Source of the DNA: Nostoc linckia z4
Lineage (GTDB): Bacteria; Cyanobacteriota; Cyanobacteriia; Cyanobacteriales; Nostocaceae
Length of the DNA stretch: 64,000 nucleotides
Reading direction: 5' to 3'
NCBI RefSeq assembly: GCF_002608075.1
Contig: NZ_LAHA01000005.1
Span: 152,292 to 216,291, forward strand
Under the pieces are notes generated by a model. It ran no database searches and was not told the DNA's origin. It saw only the letters and a list, made by a program, of their open reading frames with translations. How positions within the stretch are numbered: the first letter of the stretch is position 1; every line of letters begins with the position of its first letter. Positions 48,473 through 58,477 of this stretch are shown one piece after another. Made by a program: the position numbers and the translations under genes.

Positions 48473-49721
48473 GCAACAGGCAACAGGGAACTTCCAATGC
48501 CAAAAATAACCAATTACTGTCTAGGGAGGGGGCAGGGGGTAGGGAAGAAAAAGAAAATATTATGTGAATAAATTGAGTAATTTATTCTCTGGAAGTTCCC
48601 AGATATAAACAAAGATTATTGCTAAGGTGATTAATTTATTGATAAAAATTAAGTGTTTTTTAATTGCGTCTCCCATGCGACAAATAAAGGCGGACAAGAT
48701 GTCCAACCCACAAGTAGTGGTCATTAATTTCTTGCAACTGCCTTAGGACTGATACTATTTTTTTGTGAAGCACTGCGGTAGCCTCTGTCTTGCCGCTATG
48801 CGTCTACGTTAAAAAAATTACTTTGACAAAGAATTTTGACCTTAATCCAAGCGTATTGTTCTATGGCACATCTTTTTAGAGAATTGGTAGTAATCATAAA
48901 CAATATAAGTCTCAAGGATTAATTAGCTAATCTCAAAGCTAAATATAAATTAATCATGATATTTGCTAAAAAATTAGAAAATAAATATAATTTTTTAATT
49001 TACATTTTAGATAAACATTTAGCCATCTTATCTGATGCAAAAAATCCTGAAAACAAGCCTTTATTTGGAGGCAATCAGTAAATGTACTGACAGTAATAGG
49101 CCAATTATTAATAAAATATAATTATTACAATCATAAGAAAAATGAGATAAAAATCTTAAACAATACCTGAGAAATAAGGTAATACAATTCTGTAATCAAT
49201 AGGCATCTTGCGCTGGAAATTCTTACACATCAAATCCAATTGCTAGATATGTCTTTTTTACATCTAAGCTGTGGCTTCGATATCACAATTTCCCAAAACA
49301 GAAATCAATTGTCATGGCTTTGAGATATTTGTACTTACGTATTCATAAAAACTTATTTAATTAAATCTTTGATATATATATACTTGTGTTAACAAGTATT
49401 AAAAAATTCTTATTAAAGATTGTTGCAATCGCTTGATTTAATTGCTAACGTGTGTATGAAAACGATGCTGATGAATGCTCAAATCGAGGAGAAGTAAAAT
49501 CTATGAGCTATATTGATTCAGCCAAGTAGGTTAGTAATTAACGAGTCAAAAACGAAAAATTTCTACTTCGCATAGGAAATTACGAAGGATTGCAGATTAA
49601 CCAAGAAATACCTTGTTGCTAAAGCGATTGGGGACTGGGGACTGGTGAGATGGTAATGAGTACTCACCAATTATCAATGCCTCATACCCAATCCTTGATT
49701 AGATTTTGGAGGATGAAATCA
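48473..49721. other. Long gene-poor region
   Basis: About 1.25 kb, AT-rich, without a convincing gene. Bits of the TIR family occur near 48775-48810. A 41-codon frame at 48956-49081 and two tiny frames (49456-49497, and 49503-49529 with GAGGAG upstream) are the only candidates. A GGGGACTGGGGACTGG repeat at 49630 precedes the next gene. Confidence 0.5.
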
Positions 49722-50597
49722 ATGGAGATTCAAGGTAAAGTAGCCCTAATTACGGGGGCTTCGCGTGGTATTGGCAGGGCGATCGCTCTGGAACTAGCGA
49801 AACAAGGCATCAAGCGGCTGATATTGGTAGCACGCGATCGCCATAAGTTAGTTGAGGTAGCGAACAAAATTCAGGCGATGGGTGTGGAAGTTGCGATCGT
49901 TGCTTTGGATTTGACTCAGGTAGTTGAGGTGAATGTCACTATTGCTCAAGTTTGGCGCAACTATGGCCCGATTCATCTGCTGGTTAATTGTGCAGGAGTC
50001 GCATACCAAAGCTCGTTTTTGCAATCTAAACTCCCCCAAGTTCAAGAAGAACTTTCTGTAAACTTACTGGGAATGTATAACCTCACCAGTTTGATGGCTC
50101 GACGCATGGCCAGCCAAAGGCAAGGAACAATCGTCAATGTATCGAGTCTAATGGGGAAAGTTGCAGCACCGACAATGGCCACTTACTCGGCCACCAAATT
50201 TGCCATCTTGGGATTTACCCAAGCCTTACGTCGGGAACTTGCCCAATACAATATCCGAGTGATTGCATTACTACCTTCTCTCACAGACACAGACATGGTA
50301 CGCGACTTAAAATTATTTCGCTGGGTGATTCCCATGACTCCCCAGCAAGTGGCTCAAGCACTTGTCATTGGAATGCAAAATAATTCAGCAGAAATTTTAG
50401 TCGGATGGCAAAGTCATCTAGCAGTGTGGTGTCAACGCCTCGCCCCTTGGTTATTAGAACTGATTTTACAAATAGCAGCTCCACCAGCATCAAGAAGGCA
50501 AAAACTTAGTCCAAAACCGAGTTTTTTCGCAAAAATCCAGCGTTTTGCTGATGTATTTTTGTTGAGGAAAAATCAATGTCAAGCCAAATCGCTGTAA
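49722..50597 (+). CDS. SDR-family oxidoreductase
   Basis: 291 residues from MEIQGKVALI at 49722, decided by GGAGG eight bases upstream. The Rossmann motif TGASRGIG (11-18), NAG-equivalent NCAGVAY, catalytic Ser in NVSSLMG and YSATK are all present, so this is an active classical short-chain dehydrogenase/reductase. The C-terminal extension (residues 225-291) ends in a basic, hydrophobic stretch and might associate with membranes. Substrate unknown. Confidence 0.9.
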   Translation: MEIQGKVALITGASRGIGRAIALELAKQGIKRLILVARDRHKLVEVANKIQAMGVEVAIVALDLTQVVEVNVTIAQVWRNYGPIHLLVNCAGVAYQSSFLQSKLPQVQEELSVNLLGMYNLTSLMARRMASQRQGTIVNVSSLMGKVAAPTMATYSATKFAILGFTQALRRELAQYNIRVIALLPSLTDTDMVRDLKLFRWVIPMTPQQVAQALVIGMQNNSAEILVGWQSHLAVWCQRLAPWLLELILQIAAPPASRRQKLSPKPSFFAKIQRFADVFLLRKNQCQAKSL

Positions 50598-50857
50598 CTA
50601 TCGGAGGCAATAGGCAATAGGGAATAGGCTTAAAAGCCATTAAAAAGTAAAAAGTTAAAGGTCAATCCCCAAAAATAAATTTAGGGGATTTGGAAAAAAC
50701 GCCATCACAAGTCAAAACAACTAGGTAAAAAGTAAAAATCAACATGAAAGTAATATTTTTTACTTTTAGACTTTAACTTTTTACTTGTGCTTGAGGATTT
50801 GAAATCGTTTTTATTTGTTCTTTGTTTTGCCTTTTGACTTTTTACTTTTGTCTTGCA
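50598..50857. repeat. AAAAAGTAAAAAGT repeats
   Basis: Facing AAAAGTAAAAAGTTAAA and TTTAACTTTTTACTT stretches (50644-50850) that can pair as a long imperfect hairpin between two convergent genes. Confidence 0.55.
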
Positions 50858-51241
50858 CTAAGGGCCAACCTTAGTAACTTGCATACATCCACGACCATTG
50901 TTGTAAACTTGCAAAATTGCATATTGATCTGAGCGAACTAACAAACCTACATATTGGGCCGCACTGACACCACTATCGCAAATGGTTGTTGGCTCACCAG
51001 ACCTCAACGCTCGATCTGACCAGGTACATTGACCAGGTGACAAACCTTGGGGAACGGCTCCTGCTCCTGGTTGGAAATTGATTCGCACACTGTTACTACC
51101 ATCATTTTGTATAGCCAGCGTACCACCACCACGACAGGTCATTGGATAGCTCTGTTGTGCAACAGCAGTATCTACAGCGAACATTGGCGTCAAAATAGCA
51201 ACTAGAGCGGCCAGCTTAGAAAACTTGGAAAATACTGTCAT
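50858..51241 (-). CDS. Small secreted Cys-containing protein
   Basis: A 127-residue protein with signal peptide 1-28 (FAVDTAVAQ). The mature part has four Cys (TCRGGG, QCTWSD, TICDSG, GCMQV), probably two disulfides, and a beta-rich character. Family not recognised. Function unknown; likely periplasmic or extracellular. Confidence 0.68.
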   Translation of the reverse strand: MTVFSKFSKLAALVAILTPMFAVDTAVAQQSYPMTCRGGGTLAIQNDGSNSVRINFQPGAGAVPQGLSPGQCTWSDRALRSGEPTTICDSGVSAAQYVGLLVRSDQYAILQVYNNGRGCMQVTKVGP

Positions 51242-51398
51242 TGTTGTGACTCCCAGAAATTAAAAAATTAGTCGTAGTGTGTTTCCAATAGCTATTAGGT
51301 TTGAGGAAAAACTTTTATGCAATAAAAAGCCAGAAATAAGTTCATAAATTGCCGTGCGATCGCATAATTAGACATACCTTGTTTCGGAGCAACCAGAA

Positions 51399-52898
51399 AT
51401 GCTGACACTACCGACTAATCTCTCTTCTTTGCCCGAAATCATTGATGGCTTACCGAACATTTCTGGTTGGGAAACAGAGGTTCTCTCTGTAGTTAACCAT
51501 GATATACCTGTATTTTTACCAACAACGAATATTAAGTTAGATGACGTAAATGCTGCATTTGCGATCGCTCTACACATGCACCAGCCTACGATCCCTGCTG
51601 GATATGGTGGTACGTTCATCAGCAATTTGCAATACATGTTTGAACATCCCAACGAAGGCGATAACCATAATGCAGGGCCTTTTGCTTATTGTTACAGCCG
51701 TATGGGAGATTTCATTCCCGAACTTGTCAATCAAGGTTGTAATCCCCGTGTGATGTTGGATTACTCAGGTAATCTTTTGTGGGGACTGCGGCAAATGGGA
51801 CGCAGTGATATTCTGGATAACTTGAAACGTATTACTTGCGATTCTACCTATCAACCTTATGTAGAATGGCTGGGTACAATGTGGAGCCATGCTGTTGTTC
51901 CTTCCACTCCCATAGCAGACATCAAATTGCATATAATTGCATGGCAACATCACTTTGCTGCAATTTTTGGTTGGGAAGCATTAGCACGAGTCAAAGGATT
52001 TTCACCTCCAGAAATGCATTTACCCAATCATCCTGATGTCCTGTTTGAATTTGTGAAAGCCCTCAAAGAATGTGGATATCGTTGGTTACTCGTTCAAGAA
52101 CATTCTGTAGAAACAATTAATGGTGAATCTTTGAGGCACAAACATTTACCACATCGTTTAATTGCTCGTAATTCTCAAGGCGAAACCATTAGCATTACAG
52201 CATTAATTAAAACCCAAGGTTCGGATACTAAATTAGTTGCCCAAATGCAGCCTTATTATGAAGCAAAAACCTTATCTAAACAACAATTAGGCAGCGTATT
52301 TGTGCCACCAATAGTTAGTCAAATTGGAGATGGTGAAAATGGCGGCGTGATGATGAATGAATTTCCCAGTGCCTTCAAACAAGCTTGGTGGGATATGGTA
52401 AATCATGGTGGAGGCAAATCAGGTGTTGTGGGGATGTGTGGCACAGAATATTTAGAATTAATAGAAGCTGCTGGATGCCAACCTAAAGACTATCCAGCTT
52501 GCCAGCCAGTTGGACAACATCAAATTTGGCAGCGAGTTTCACCAGAAAATTCCCAACCTGAAGCTGTGGAGAATGCCATTCAAGAATTAAAAGCAAATAA
52601 TTCTAATTTTCACATGGATGGAGCCTCATGGACAAATCATATTAGCTGGGTTAAAGGATATGAAAATGTCTTATCTCCCATGTATGAATTAAGTAGCTTA
52701 TGTCATCAAAAATTTGATAAATTACAGCAAACCGAAGCTTTAGAACCTATTACTAGAAAATATGAATACCGTAACGCTCTCCTACACAACCTTTTACTAG
52801 AAACTAGTTGTTTTCGGTATTGGGGACAAGGTGCTTGGACTGATTATGCAGGACAAATTTATCAACGAGGTAAAAGCTTGTTGTCAAAGACATCTTAA
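51399..52898 (+). CDS. Glycoside hydrolase family 57 protein
   Basis: A 499-residue GH57-type (beta/alpha)7 protein. ALHMHQPTIPAGY near 58-70 contains the N-terminal His-x-His-type signature, and IGDGENGGVMMNEFPSAF near 310-327 carries acidic residues of the catalytic region. Family members are alpha-amylases, branching enzymes and 4-alpha-glucanotransferases acting on alpha-1,4-glucan. The shortness suggests a catalytic core without accessory domains; exact activity unknown. Two small genes follow closely. Confidence 0.87.
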   Translation: MLTLPTNLSSLPEIIDGLPNISGWETEVLSVVNHDIPVFLPTTNIKLDDVNAAFAIALHMHQPTIPAGYGGTFISNLQYMFEHPNEGDNHNAGPFAYCYSRMGDFIPELVNQGCNPRVMLDYSGNLLWGLRQMGRSDILDNLKRITCDSTYQPYVEWLGTMWSHAVVPSTPIADIKLHIIAWQHHFAAIFGWEALARVKGFSPPEMHLPNHPDVLFEFVKALKECGYRWLLVQEHSVETINGESLRHKHLPHRLIARNSQGETISITALIKTQGSDTKLVAQMQPYYEAKTLSKQQLGSVFVPPIVSQIGDGENGGVMMNEFPSAFKQAWWDMVNHGGGKSGVVGMCGTEYLELIEAAGCQPKDYPACQPVGQHQIWQRVSPENSQPEAVENAIQELKANNSNFHMDGASWTNHISWVKGYENVLSPMYELSSLCHQKFDKLQQTEALEPITRKYEYRNALLHNLLLETSCFRYWGQGAWTDYAGQIYQRGKSLLSKTS

Positions 52899-52905
52899 AT
52901 TAGAA

Positions 52906-53133
52906 ATGACTGCACAAGATAAAACTCAACGCATTCAAATAAATTTAGATTTATCGCCAGAATTGTATGAGACAATAAGCAATCTGGCGCAAAACATGAA
53001 TGGAGATTCTGCTGAGGTACTGTTAAAAGCAATCGCACTTCTGGAAGTTGCAGTAGAAGCCAAGCAAAAAGGCAAACATATCTGGATTGTAGATGAAAAC
53101 CAAAACCTGGAAACTGAAGTTATTGGTATCTAA
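52906..53133 (+). CDS. Ribbon-helix-helix-like small protein
   Basis: 75 residues from MTAQDKTQ at 52906, seven bases after the GH57 stop. RIQINLDLSPELYETISNLAQ resembles an RHH beta-strand followed by helix A, then DSAEVLLKAIALLEVAVEAKQKG for helix B. It may be a DNA-binding regulator or an antitoxin. The C-terminal HIWIVDENQNLETEVIGI is a beta tail seen in cyanobacterial RHH proteins. Confidence 0.7.
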   Translation: MTAQDKTQRIQINLDLSPELYETISNLAQNMNGDSAEVLLKAIALLEVAVEAKQKGKHIWIVDENQNLETEVIGI

Positions 53134-53138
53134 ATAGC

Positions 53139-53390
53139 ATGACAGATATAAAAGATTTATCAAAAATCATTGCCACCAAAGGTAACAAGCCGTTGATTTT
53201 ATCAATAGGCAAATTACAGTCACAAGAAGATGCAGAACTTGAACGTAGACTTCGTCAACTCAAGTTTAAACAAGAACTGAGAAAAGATTGGATTGTATTT
53301 ATTGTTAGGGATGTAGTATTTTTTTCTGTTGCTATCGTTTTTATTATTGCTGTCAGCGGTTATTCGCTATTCACCCAGATTCATAGGTAA
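53139..53390 (+). CDS. Small single-pass membrane protein
   Basis: An 83-residue protein, five bases after the RHH-like gene. N-terminal half is hydrophilic with a charged helix (QEDAELERRLRQLKFKQELRK), followed by one membrane helix at about 52-74. No family recognised. Tight spacing suggests co-expression with the RHH-like gene; a toxin/antitoxin-like or regulator/anchor pair are both conjectural. Confidence 0.6.
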   Translation: MTDIKDLSKIIATKGNKPLILSIGKLQSQEDAELERRLRQLKFKQELRKDWIVFIVRDVVFFSVAIVFIIAVSGYSLFTQIHR

Positions 53391-53439
53391 TTTATCTGTT
53401 GATATCGCATTTAAGTTGGCAATATTAAACTTTGTAATG

Positions 53440-53481
53440 AACCACAGAGGCGCAGCGAAAAGTCGGAGCGCCTCTGCGGTT
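53440..53481 (+). terminator. Hairpin after the RHH/membrane pair
   Basis: AACCACAGAGGCGC and GCGCCTCTGCGGTT form a 14-bp stem with one G.U pair; no T-run, so termination is uncertain. Confidence 0.5.
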
Positions 53482-53636
53482 CTTAAAACTCATCCATCTC
53501 AGTAAACTTGCGTAATTAATTTTACAGACGACGAAGCTAACTTGTTACAAGTAAACTCATTGTCATATCCAACTATTTAGATTATCTCATCAAAATAGTT
53601 GAAATTCTCCTCTGCAAGTTTTATGGATTGAAGTTT

Positions 53637-54230
53637 ATGACTATCGGAGTTTTCATATTTGCTGTGGCTTTAGTTGCCATTGTTGCTCTTATTCTCATTA
53701 ATAGCTACAACGATTTAGTGAAGTATCGCAACCGCTACAAAAATGCTTACTCTCAAATCGATGTTCAATTACAGCGTCGCTATGATTTAATTCCTAATTT
53801 GGTGGAAACTGCCAAGGGATATATGAAACATGAGCGAGAAACTTTAGAAGCTGTAATTGCAGCTCGAAACTCTGCGATAAATGCTAATAGTCGTGCTGGA
53901 CAAAATCCCGGCGATCCCCAAGCGATGCAGCAGTTGGGTAATGCAGAAGCAGCGCTGGCGGGTGCGTTAAGTCGCTTTATGGTACTTTCAGAATCTTATC
54001 CGGAATTGAAAGCCGATCGCACCATAAGTCAGGTGATGGAAGAACTTTCTTCTACTGAAAACCGCATTGCTTTTGCTCGTCAAGCTTTTAATGATGCTGT
54101 GACACTTTACAACACCAAAAGTGAATCTTTCCCCAGCAACCTTGTGGCAAATACGTTTAATTTTACCCTGGCAGAGTTGCTACAAGAAGCAAATCCAGAA
54201 GTGAGAAATGCTCCCCGCGTGTCTTTTTAG
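53637..54230 (+). CDS. LemA family protein
   Basis: 197 residues from the ATG at 53637 (a TTG three codons earlier is possible). N-terminal membrane helix 3-25, then the LemA four-helix region: YNDLVKYRNRYKNAYSQIDVQLQRRYDLIPNL-type pattern with the conserved Arg/Asp and NRIAFARQAFNDAVTLYN. LemA proteins are membrane-bound and of unknown biochemical role. The M48 peptidase gene starts six bases after it, a recurring pairing. Confidence 0.92.
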   Translation: MTIGVFIFAVALVAIVALILINSYNDLVKYRNRYKNAYSQIDVQLQRRYDLIPNLVETAKGYMKHERETLEAVIAARNSAINANSRAGQNPGDPQAMQQLGNAEAALAGALSRFMVLSESYPELKADRTISQVMEELSSTENRIAFARQAFNDAVTLYNTKSESFPSNLVANTFNFTLAELLQEANPEVRNAPRVSF

Positions 54231-54236
54231 GTGTCT

Positions 54237-56138
54237 ATGAATTTCTTTGAACATCAGGATCGGGCACGCCAAAATACACAAAAATTAATCGGGTTGTTTT
54301 CTCTATCCATCGCAGTGATGATTGTGGCAATTTATATTGCTACTTTATTTCTGTTTCGCATGGCTCCTCATATTTGGTGGCATTCAGGATTATTTCTGTG
54401 TGTGGCTGGGATTACAATCATTGCCATCGCTTTAGGAAGTCTTTATAAAATTGCTTATCTGCGTGAAGGCGGAAGCGTAATTGCCCAAGAGTTGGGGGGA
54501 AGGCTTTTACTACCAGAAACCGCCGACGAACAAGGAAAACAACTATTAAATATTGTCGAGGAAATGGCGATCGCTTCTGGTATTCCTGTGCCAGAAGTTT
54601 ATCTCCTCGATAGAGAAACCAGCATTAATGCTTTTGCTGCGGGGTTTACCCCCACTGATGCCGTTATTGGAGTTACCCGTGGGAGTTTGCAACACTTGAA
54701 CCGCGATGAACTCCAAGGAGTCATCGGCCATGAATTCAGTCACATTCTTAATGGAGATATGCGCCTGAATTTGCGTTTGGTGGGACTGCTACACGGAATT
54801 TTGTTTATCTATTTAACTGGGGAATTGTTGTTGCGGCTTCGTGCTGGTTCCCGCGAAGATAAGGGTTTGCCTTTGTGGGCCTTTGGTTTAGCACTCATGG
54901 CCATTGGTGGTATCGGCTTACTTTGCGGACGCTTGATTAAAGCCGCCGTTTCTCGCCAACGGGAATTTCTCGCCGATGCTTCCGCCGTACAGTTCACTCG
55001 CAACCCCAATGGACTGACTGGAGTGTTGGAAAAACTCCAAAAAATGGATTCCCGTTTGATTGCGCCTGGTAGAGAAGCCGCCAGTCACATGTTTTTTGGC
55101 AATGCCCTCAACCCTTATCTTTGGGACAGTATGTTTTGTACCCACCCACCTCTGGCAGAACGCATCCGCCGCCTTGGAGGTGTAAACGTCAGCAATTTAC
55201 CACCAATGCCATCTCGCCATCGCACGGGTTCCCAGGAATCTTTAGCAATGGGGTTTGCTGGTGGTAACGCCATGTCGCAACAAGTAGTCAATCAAGTGGG
55301 AACCGTTGCACCAGAGCATTTTGCCCACGCTCAAGCACTGTTGTCGCAGTTGCCAGAATCTTTGCGTTTGAGGGTGCGGGAGCAGGAAAGTGCAATGGGC
55401 ATCGTTTTTGCGCTAGCTTTGAATACGGAAAATCTCGAAGTCCAAAAACGCCAAATTGACTGGTTACGCCAAGTGCAGCCCACAGAGTTGGTAGAAAAAA
55501 CTCTGGAATTGAGTAGCGAAATTAGCCAGTTAGATCCCAGCATTCGCTTACCACTTGTAGATTTGACAGTACCCGCATTGCGCCAAAATTCCGCCAAGGA
55601 ATGCCAAAGGCTTTGCAAATGCGTCCACGGTTTAGTGAAAGCTAGCGGCAATTTATCGTTGTGGGATTTTGTGTTGCAGTTAATACTATGGCATCGTCTC
55701 CAACCTTGTATCAATCCTACGTCGGCCATAACAGTAGAATTCACCACCATTGAACAAATTTGGTCAGATAGCATCTTAATATTATCGGCACTCGCACGCG
55801 TCGGACATAGCAAACCCGATGCCATAGCTTATGCGTTTCGTTCTGGAGTTTTTCGACTTCCCAAAGCCGGAGAACAAGAAAAACCAGATACACCTGTTTG
55901 TTGCAATTTTTCGGATCTCAAGAAAAGTATCGAACGTGTCCAACTTGCTAGTCCTAAACTCAAGCAAGCTATTATTGATGCCTGTGCCCACACGGTACTC
56001 GTAGATAATAAAGTTACTCCAAAAGAAGCAGATTTATTAAGAGCGATCGCCATGACCTTAGACTGTCCCATCCCGCCTTTTTTAAATCCTCAACGTGGCG
56101 TTTTCAAACAAAAACAATCTTCCCCAAAGGTGAGTTAA
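54237..56138 (+). CDS. M48-family membrane metalloprotease (HtpX-like)
   Basis: 633 residues from MNFFEHQ at 54237 (a GTG two codons earlier overlaps the LemA stop region). Two N-terminal helices (17-42, 50-70), zinc site HEFSH at 165-169 in GVIGHEFSHILNGD, and REFLADASAVQ provides the third ligand Glu. Two more helices lie between (about 180-200 and 215-240). Residues 330-633 are a long extra C-terminal alpha-helical region, larger than in HtpX. Role in membrane-protein quality control is inferred from family. Confidence 0.92.
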   Translation: MNFFEHQDRARQNTQKLIGLFSLSIAVMIVAIYIATLFLFRMAPHIWWHSGLFLCVAGITIIAIALGSLYKIAYLREGGSVIAQELGGRLLLPETADEQGKQLLNIVEEMAIASGIPVPEVYLLDRETSINAFAAGFTPTDAVIGVTRGSLQHLNRDELQGVIGHEFSHILNGDMRLNLRLVGLLHGILFIYLTGELLLRLRAGSREDKGLPLWAFGLALMAIGGIGLLCGRLIKAAVSRQREFLADASAVQFTRNPNGLTGVLEKLQKMDSRLIAPGREAASHMFFGNALNPYLWDSMFCTHPPLAERIRRLGGVNVSNLPPMPSRHRTGSQESLAMGFAGGNAMSQQVVNQVGTVAPEHFAHAQALLSQLPESLRLRVREQESAMGIVFALALNTENLEVQKRQIDWLRQVQPTELVEKTLELSSEISQLDPSIRLPLVDLTVPALRQNSAKECQRLCKCVHGLVKASGNLSLWDFVLQLILWHRLQPCINPTSAITVEFTTIEQIWSDSILILSALARVGHSKPDAIAYAFRSGVFRLPKAGEQEKPDTPVCCNFSDLKKSIERVQLASPKLKQAIIDACAHTVLVDNKVTPKEADLLRAIAMTLDCPIPPFLNPQRGVFKQKQSSPKVS

Positions 56139-56479
56139 AGCACAATTAATTGATTTAATTATTACCAGGAAAGAGTATCAGATTGTACAACAAAATTCTG
56201 ATTCCTAGACATGATAGCCCAAGTATAGTTCAGGAGATAAACTGCTCCAAAAACCCTTACATTCAACGAAAACTCACGATTAGGCGATTTTTGCCAAGTC
56301 GTGACTTTTCAAAACACAGACTTTCGGTGTTGCCTGTTCGCTGCTACCAGTATTAATTTACTTAAAAAATTTGGACAAAATACCCGCTTGTTTAGCATTT
56401 TAGAAATTTGGTTGCTATAGTAGATCACAGCGCTTTTCAAGTAATTGAACTACACCACTCCCCATAACCCCTCTCAATC
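56139..56479. other. Intergenic
   Basis: 341 bp, AT-rich. No gene, hairpin terminator or operator was recognised. Confidence 0.5.
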
Positions 56480-57256
56480 GTGGTCAAATACCTGAAAAAT
56501 GCTGTAAATAACTATTCTTGCAAGGATTTGAAAGCTGTGCGGGATGATTTACAGGGCTTGGAAATTAGTCATAACGAACTGCAAAAGCTGACTAATTTAC
56601 CTGTCAATGAAGAATTGTTAATTATTACAAATTTCTTGCTAAAATTTGGAAAAACATATATAGATAAAATTAAAGGTTCCGAAGGAGCGACTGTAATATT
56701 TATTGGGTTTTCCACATTTGTTTTTACCTATATTTTATTTGATTTAATTTTGAAAATATTTGTTTCTTGGATAACAATTCCATCCTGGATTTTCTTAATT
56801 ATTTTAGGTCTTTGGGTCGGTGGTTTAACGCAAAGTGTTTTATATATGCTTTGGAAAAGTAGAAGTAAATTAATTAAAAAAAGCATGAATAATTCTCTAC
56901 AAATACTATTAAATGATGTGAAAAGATATAATTCTATTATTAAAGCAATAGATATTAACGATCAAATAGAAGAAGCTGGTAATCCAGAAGTGATTATCCA
57001 GGAAAGAGAAAGTGTAATCGAAGCGCTTAAACTCACAAAGGCTGACTTAGTTCGGGCTTTGAAAACAGAAAGGATTTTGAGGGAAAATAAAAACTTTATT
57101 TTGAGTAATACAGAATTATTTGCCAATAATTTAGCAACTTTAGCAGCTATGCAAGTACACGAACAAGCTACTGAGCATGGCAGGTTACTCAACGAAGCAT
57201 TACAAATTGCATTAGATGTACAACATGAAATGAAAAAATTACAGAGTCAGCGTTAA
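56480..57256 (+). CDS. Hypothetical membrane and coiled-coil protein
   Basis: 258 residues from a GTG start (no ATG nearby). Residues 1-65 are soluble helical, 70-93 and 98-124 are two membrane helices, and 135-258 form a long charged coiled coil (LKTERILRENKN, LLNEALQIALDVQHEMKKL). No family recognised. The composition is more AT-rich than the neighbours, so it may be acquired. Possibly a membrane-tethered scaffold. Confidence 0.65.
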   Translation: MVKYLKNAVNNYSCKDLKAVRDDLQGLEISHNELQKLTNLPVNEELLIITNFLLKFGKTYIDKIKGSEGATVIFIGFSTFVFTYILFDLILKIFVSWITIPSWIFLIILGLWVGGLTQSVLYMLWKSRSKLIKKSMNNSLQILLNDVKRYNSIIKAIDINDQIEEAGNPEVIIQERESVIEALKLTKADLVRALKTERILRENKNFILSNTELFANNLATLAAMQVHEQATEHGRLLNEALQIALDVQHEMKKLQSQR

Positions 57257-57572
57257 AAACTGTACTTTGGTTAAAGAATGTTGACTGTTGACGGTTCACT
57301 GTTGACTGTGAACTTTCAACAGTTATACCAATTTGAAAAAAGAATGCAACAGATAAATTTACTCCAACCCAAACACACAAACCAATTCCCAATCCAAAAT
57401 CTAAAATCTAAAATCTAAAATGGTATTAGATTTTACTTGGAAGTCGCCAAGAGATGGGAAGTCTGTAGATGCTGTTGCACGTTAAAGTCCCAATAGCTTT
57501 TTTGCTAATCCTTCCCACGGTTACAATCCCCGTCTAACATAAATATTATTCGTGAAGCGATCGCTTATCGGC
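57257..57572. repeat. Intergenic with TTGACTG repeats
   Basis: 57279-57322 carries GTTGACTGTTGAC/GTGAACTTTCAAC units that form an imperfect hairpin; then AATCTAAAATCTAAAAT repeats at 57400-57420. Confidence 0.6.
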
Positions 57573-58340
57573 ATGGACTGGAAAGAAGTTAGAGGTAACT
57601 GGGTAGTCATTCCCCGAAATCCCATAGGTATCATCCATTTTTTGGGAGGTGCTTTCGTCGCCACTGCACCGCATCTCACTTATCGCTGGGTACTGGAACA
57701 ACTGGCAAGTAAAGGTTACGTTGTTATTGCTACGCCTTTCGTTAATACCTTGGATCATACTGCGATCGCCCAATCCGTGCTGCTCAATTTTGACCGCACC
57801 CTGGAACGCCTACATGATTCTGGAGCATTACGCAAGCTTTACTTTCCTATTTACGGCGTTGGGCACAGTATGGGCTGTAAACTGCATTTATTAATAGGTA
57901 GCCTCTTTGAAGTTGAACGCGCAGGCAATATTTTAATATCCTTCAATAACTACGCTGCGAAAGAAGCCATTCCCCTAGTAGAACAATTCAATTCTACTTT
58001 TGCCATCGAGTTTACTCCCTCACCATTGGAAACCAATAGACTTGTCCTAGAACGATATAATATCCGACGTAATTTATTAATCAAATTTAGCAACGATACC
58101 ATTGACCAATCAGCAGCTTTAACCAAAATCTTGCAACAACGCTTTGGTGAAATGGTGACAATACAAACTTTACCAGGAAATCATACAACTCCTCTAGGTC
58201 AAGACATCAAATGGCAAACTGGAAGATCTTTCACTCCCTTTGATGCCTTGGGGCAATGGTTCAAGCAAGAAGCATACCGTGATTTGAATCAACTCAAAAC
58301 CAGCATTCTTCTGTGGCTGAATCCGCTTGCACCTCCATAA
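57573..58340 (+). CDS. DUF1350 alpha/beta-fold protein
   Basis: 255 residues from MDWKEVRGNW at 57573; a GTG at 57552 would add seven residues but the family begins here. GIIHFLGGAFVATAPHLTYRW and the nucleophile-elbow-like VGHSMGCK are typical for DUF1350, a plant/cyanobacterial alpha/beta-hydrolase relative. Enzymatic activity has not been established for the family. Confidence 0.85.
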   Translation: MDWKEVRGNWVVIPRNPIGIIHFLGGAFVATAPHLTYRWVLEQLASKGYVVIATPFVNTLDHTAIAQSVLLNFDRTLERLHDSGALRKLYFPIYGVGHSMGCKLHLLIGSLFEVERAGNILISFNNYAAKEAIPLVEQFNSTFAIEFTPSPLETNRLVLERYNIRRNLLIKFSNDTIDQSAALTKILQQRFGEMVTIQTLPGNHTTPLGQDIKWQTGRSFTPFDALGQWFKQEAYRDLNQLKTSILLWLNPLAPP

Positions 58341-58477
58341 TCTTTTATGACTTTAAAAATTCATAAATTCGACGGAAAAATCAAAATATGTTAGTAGTAT
58401 TAATACAGCAATATTACTAATATATTACTGAATTTGAATTGCCAGATTATCTATCTATTTCTTTGCTTTTTGACGAC

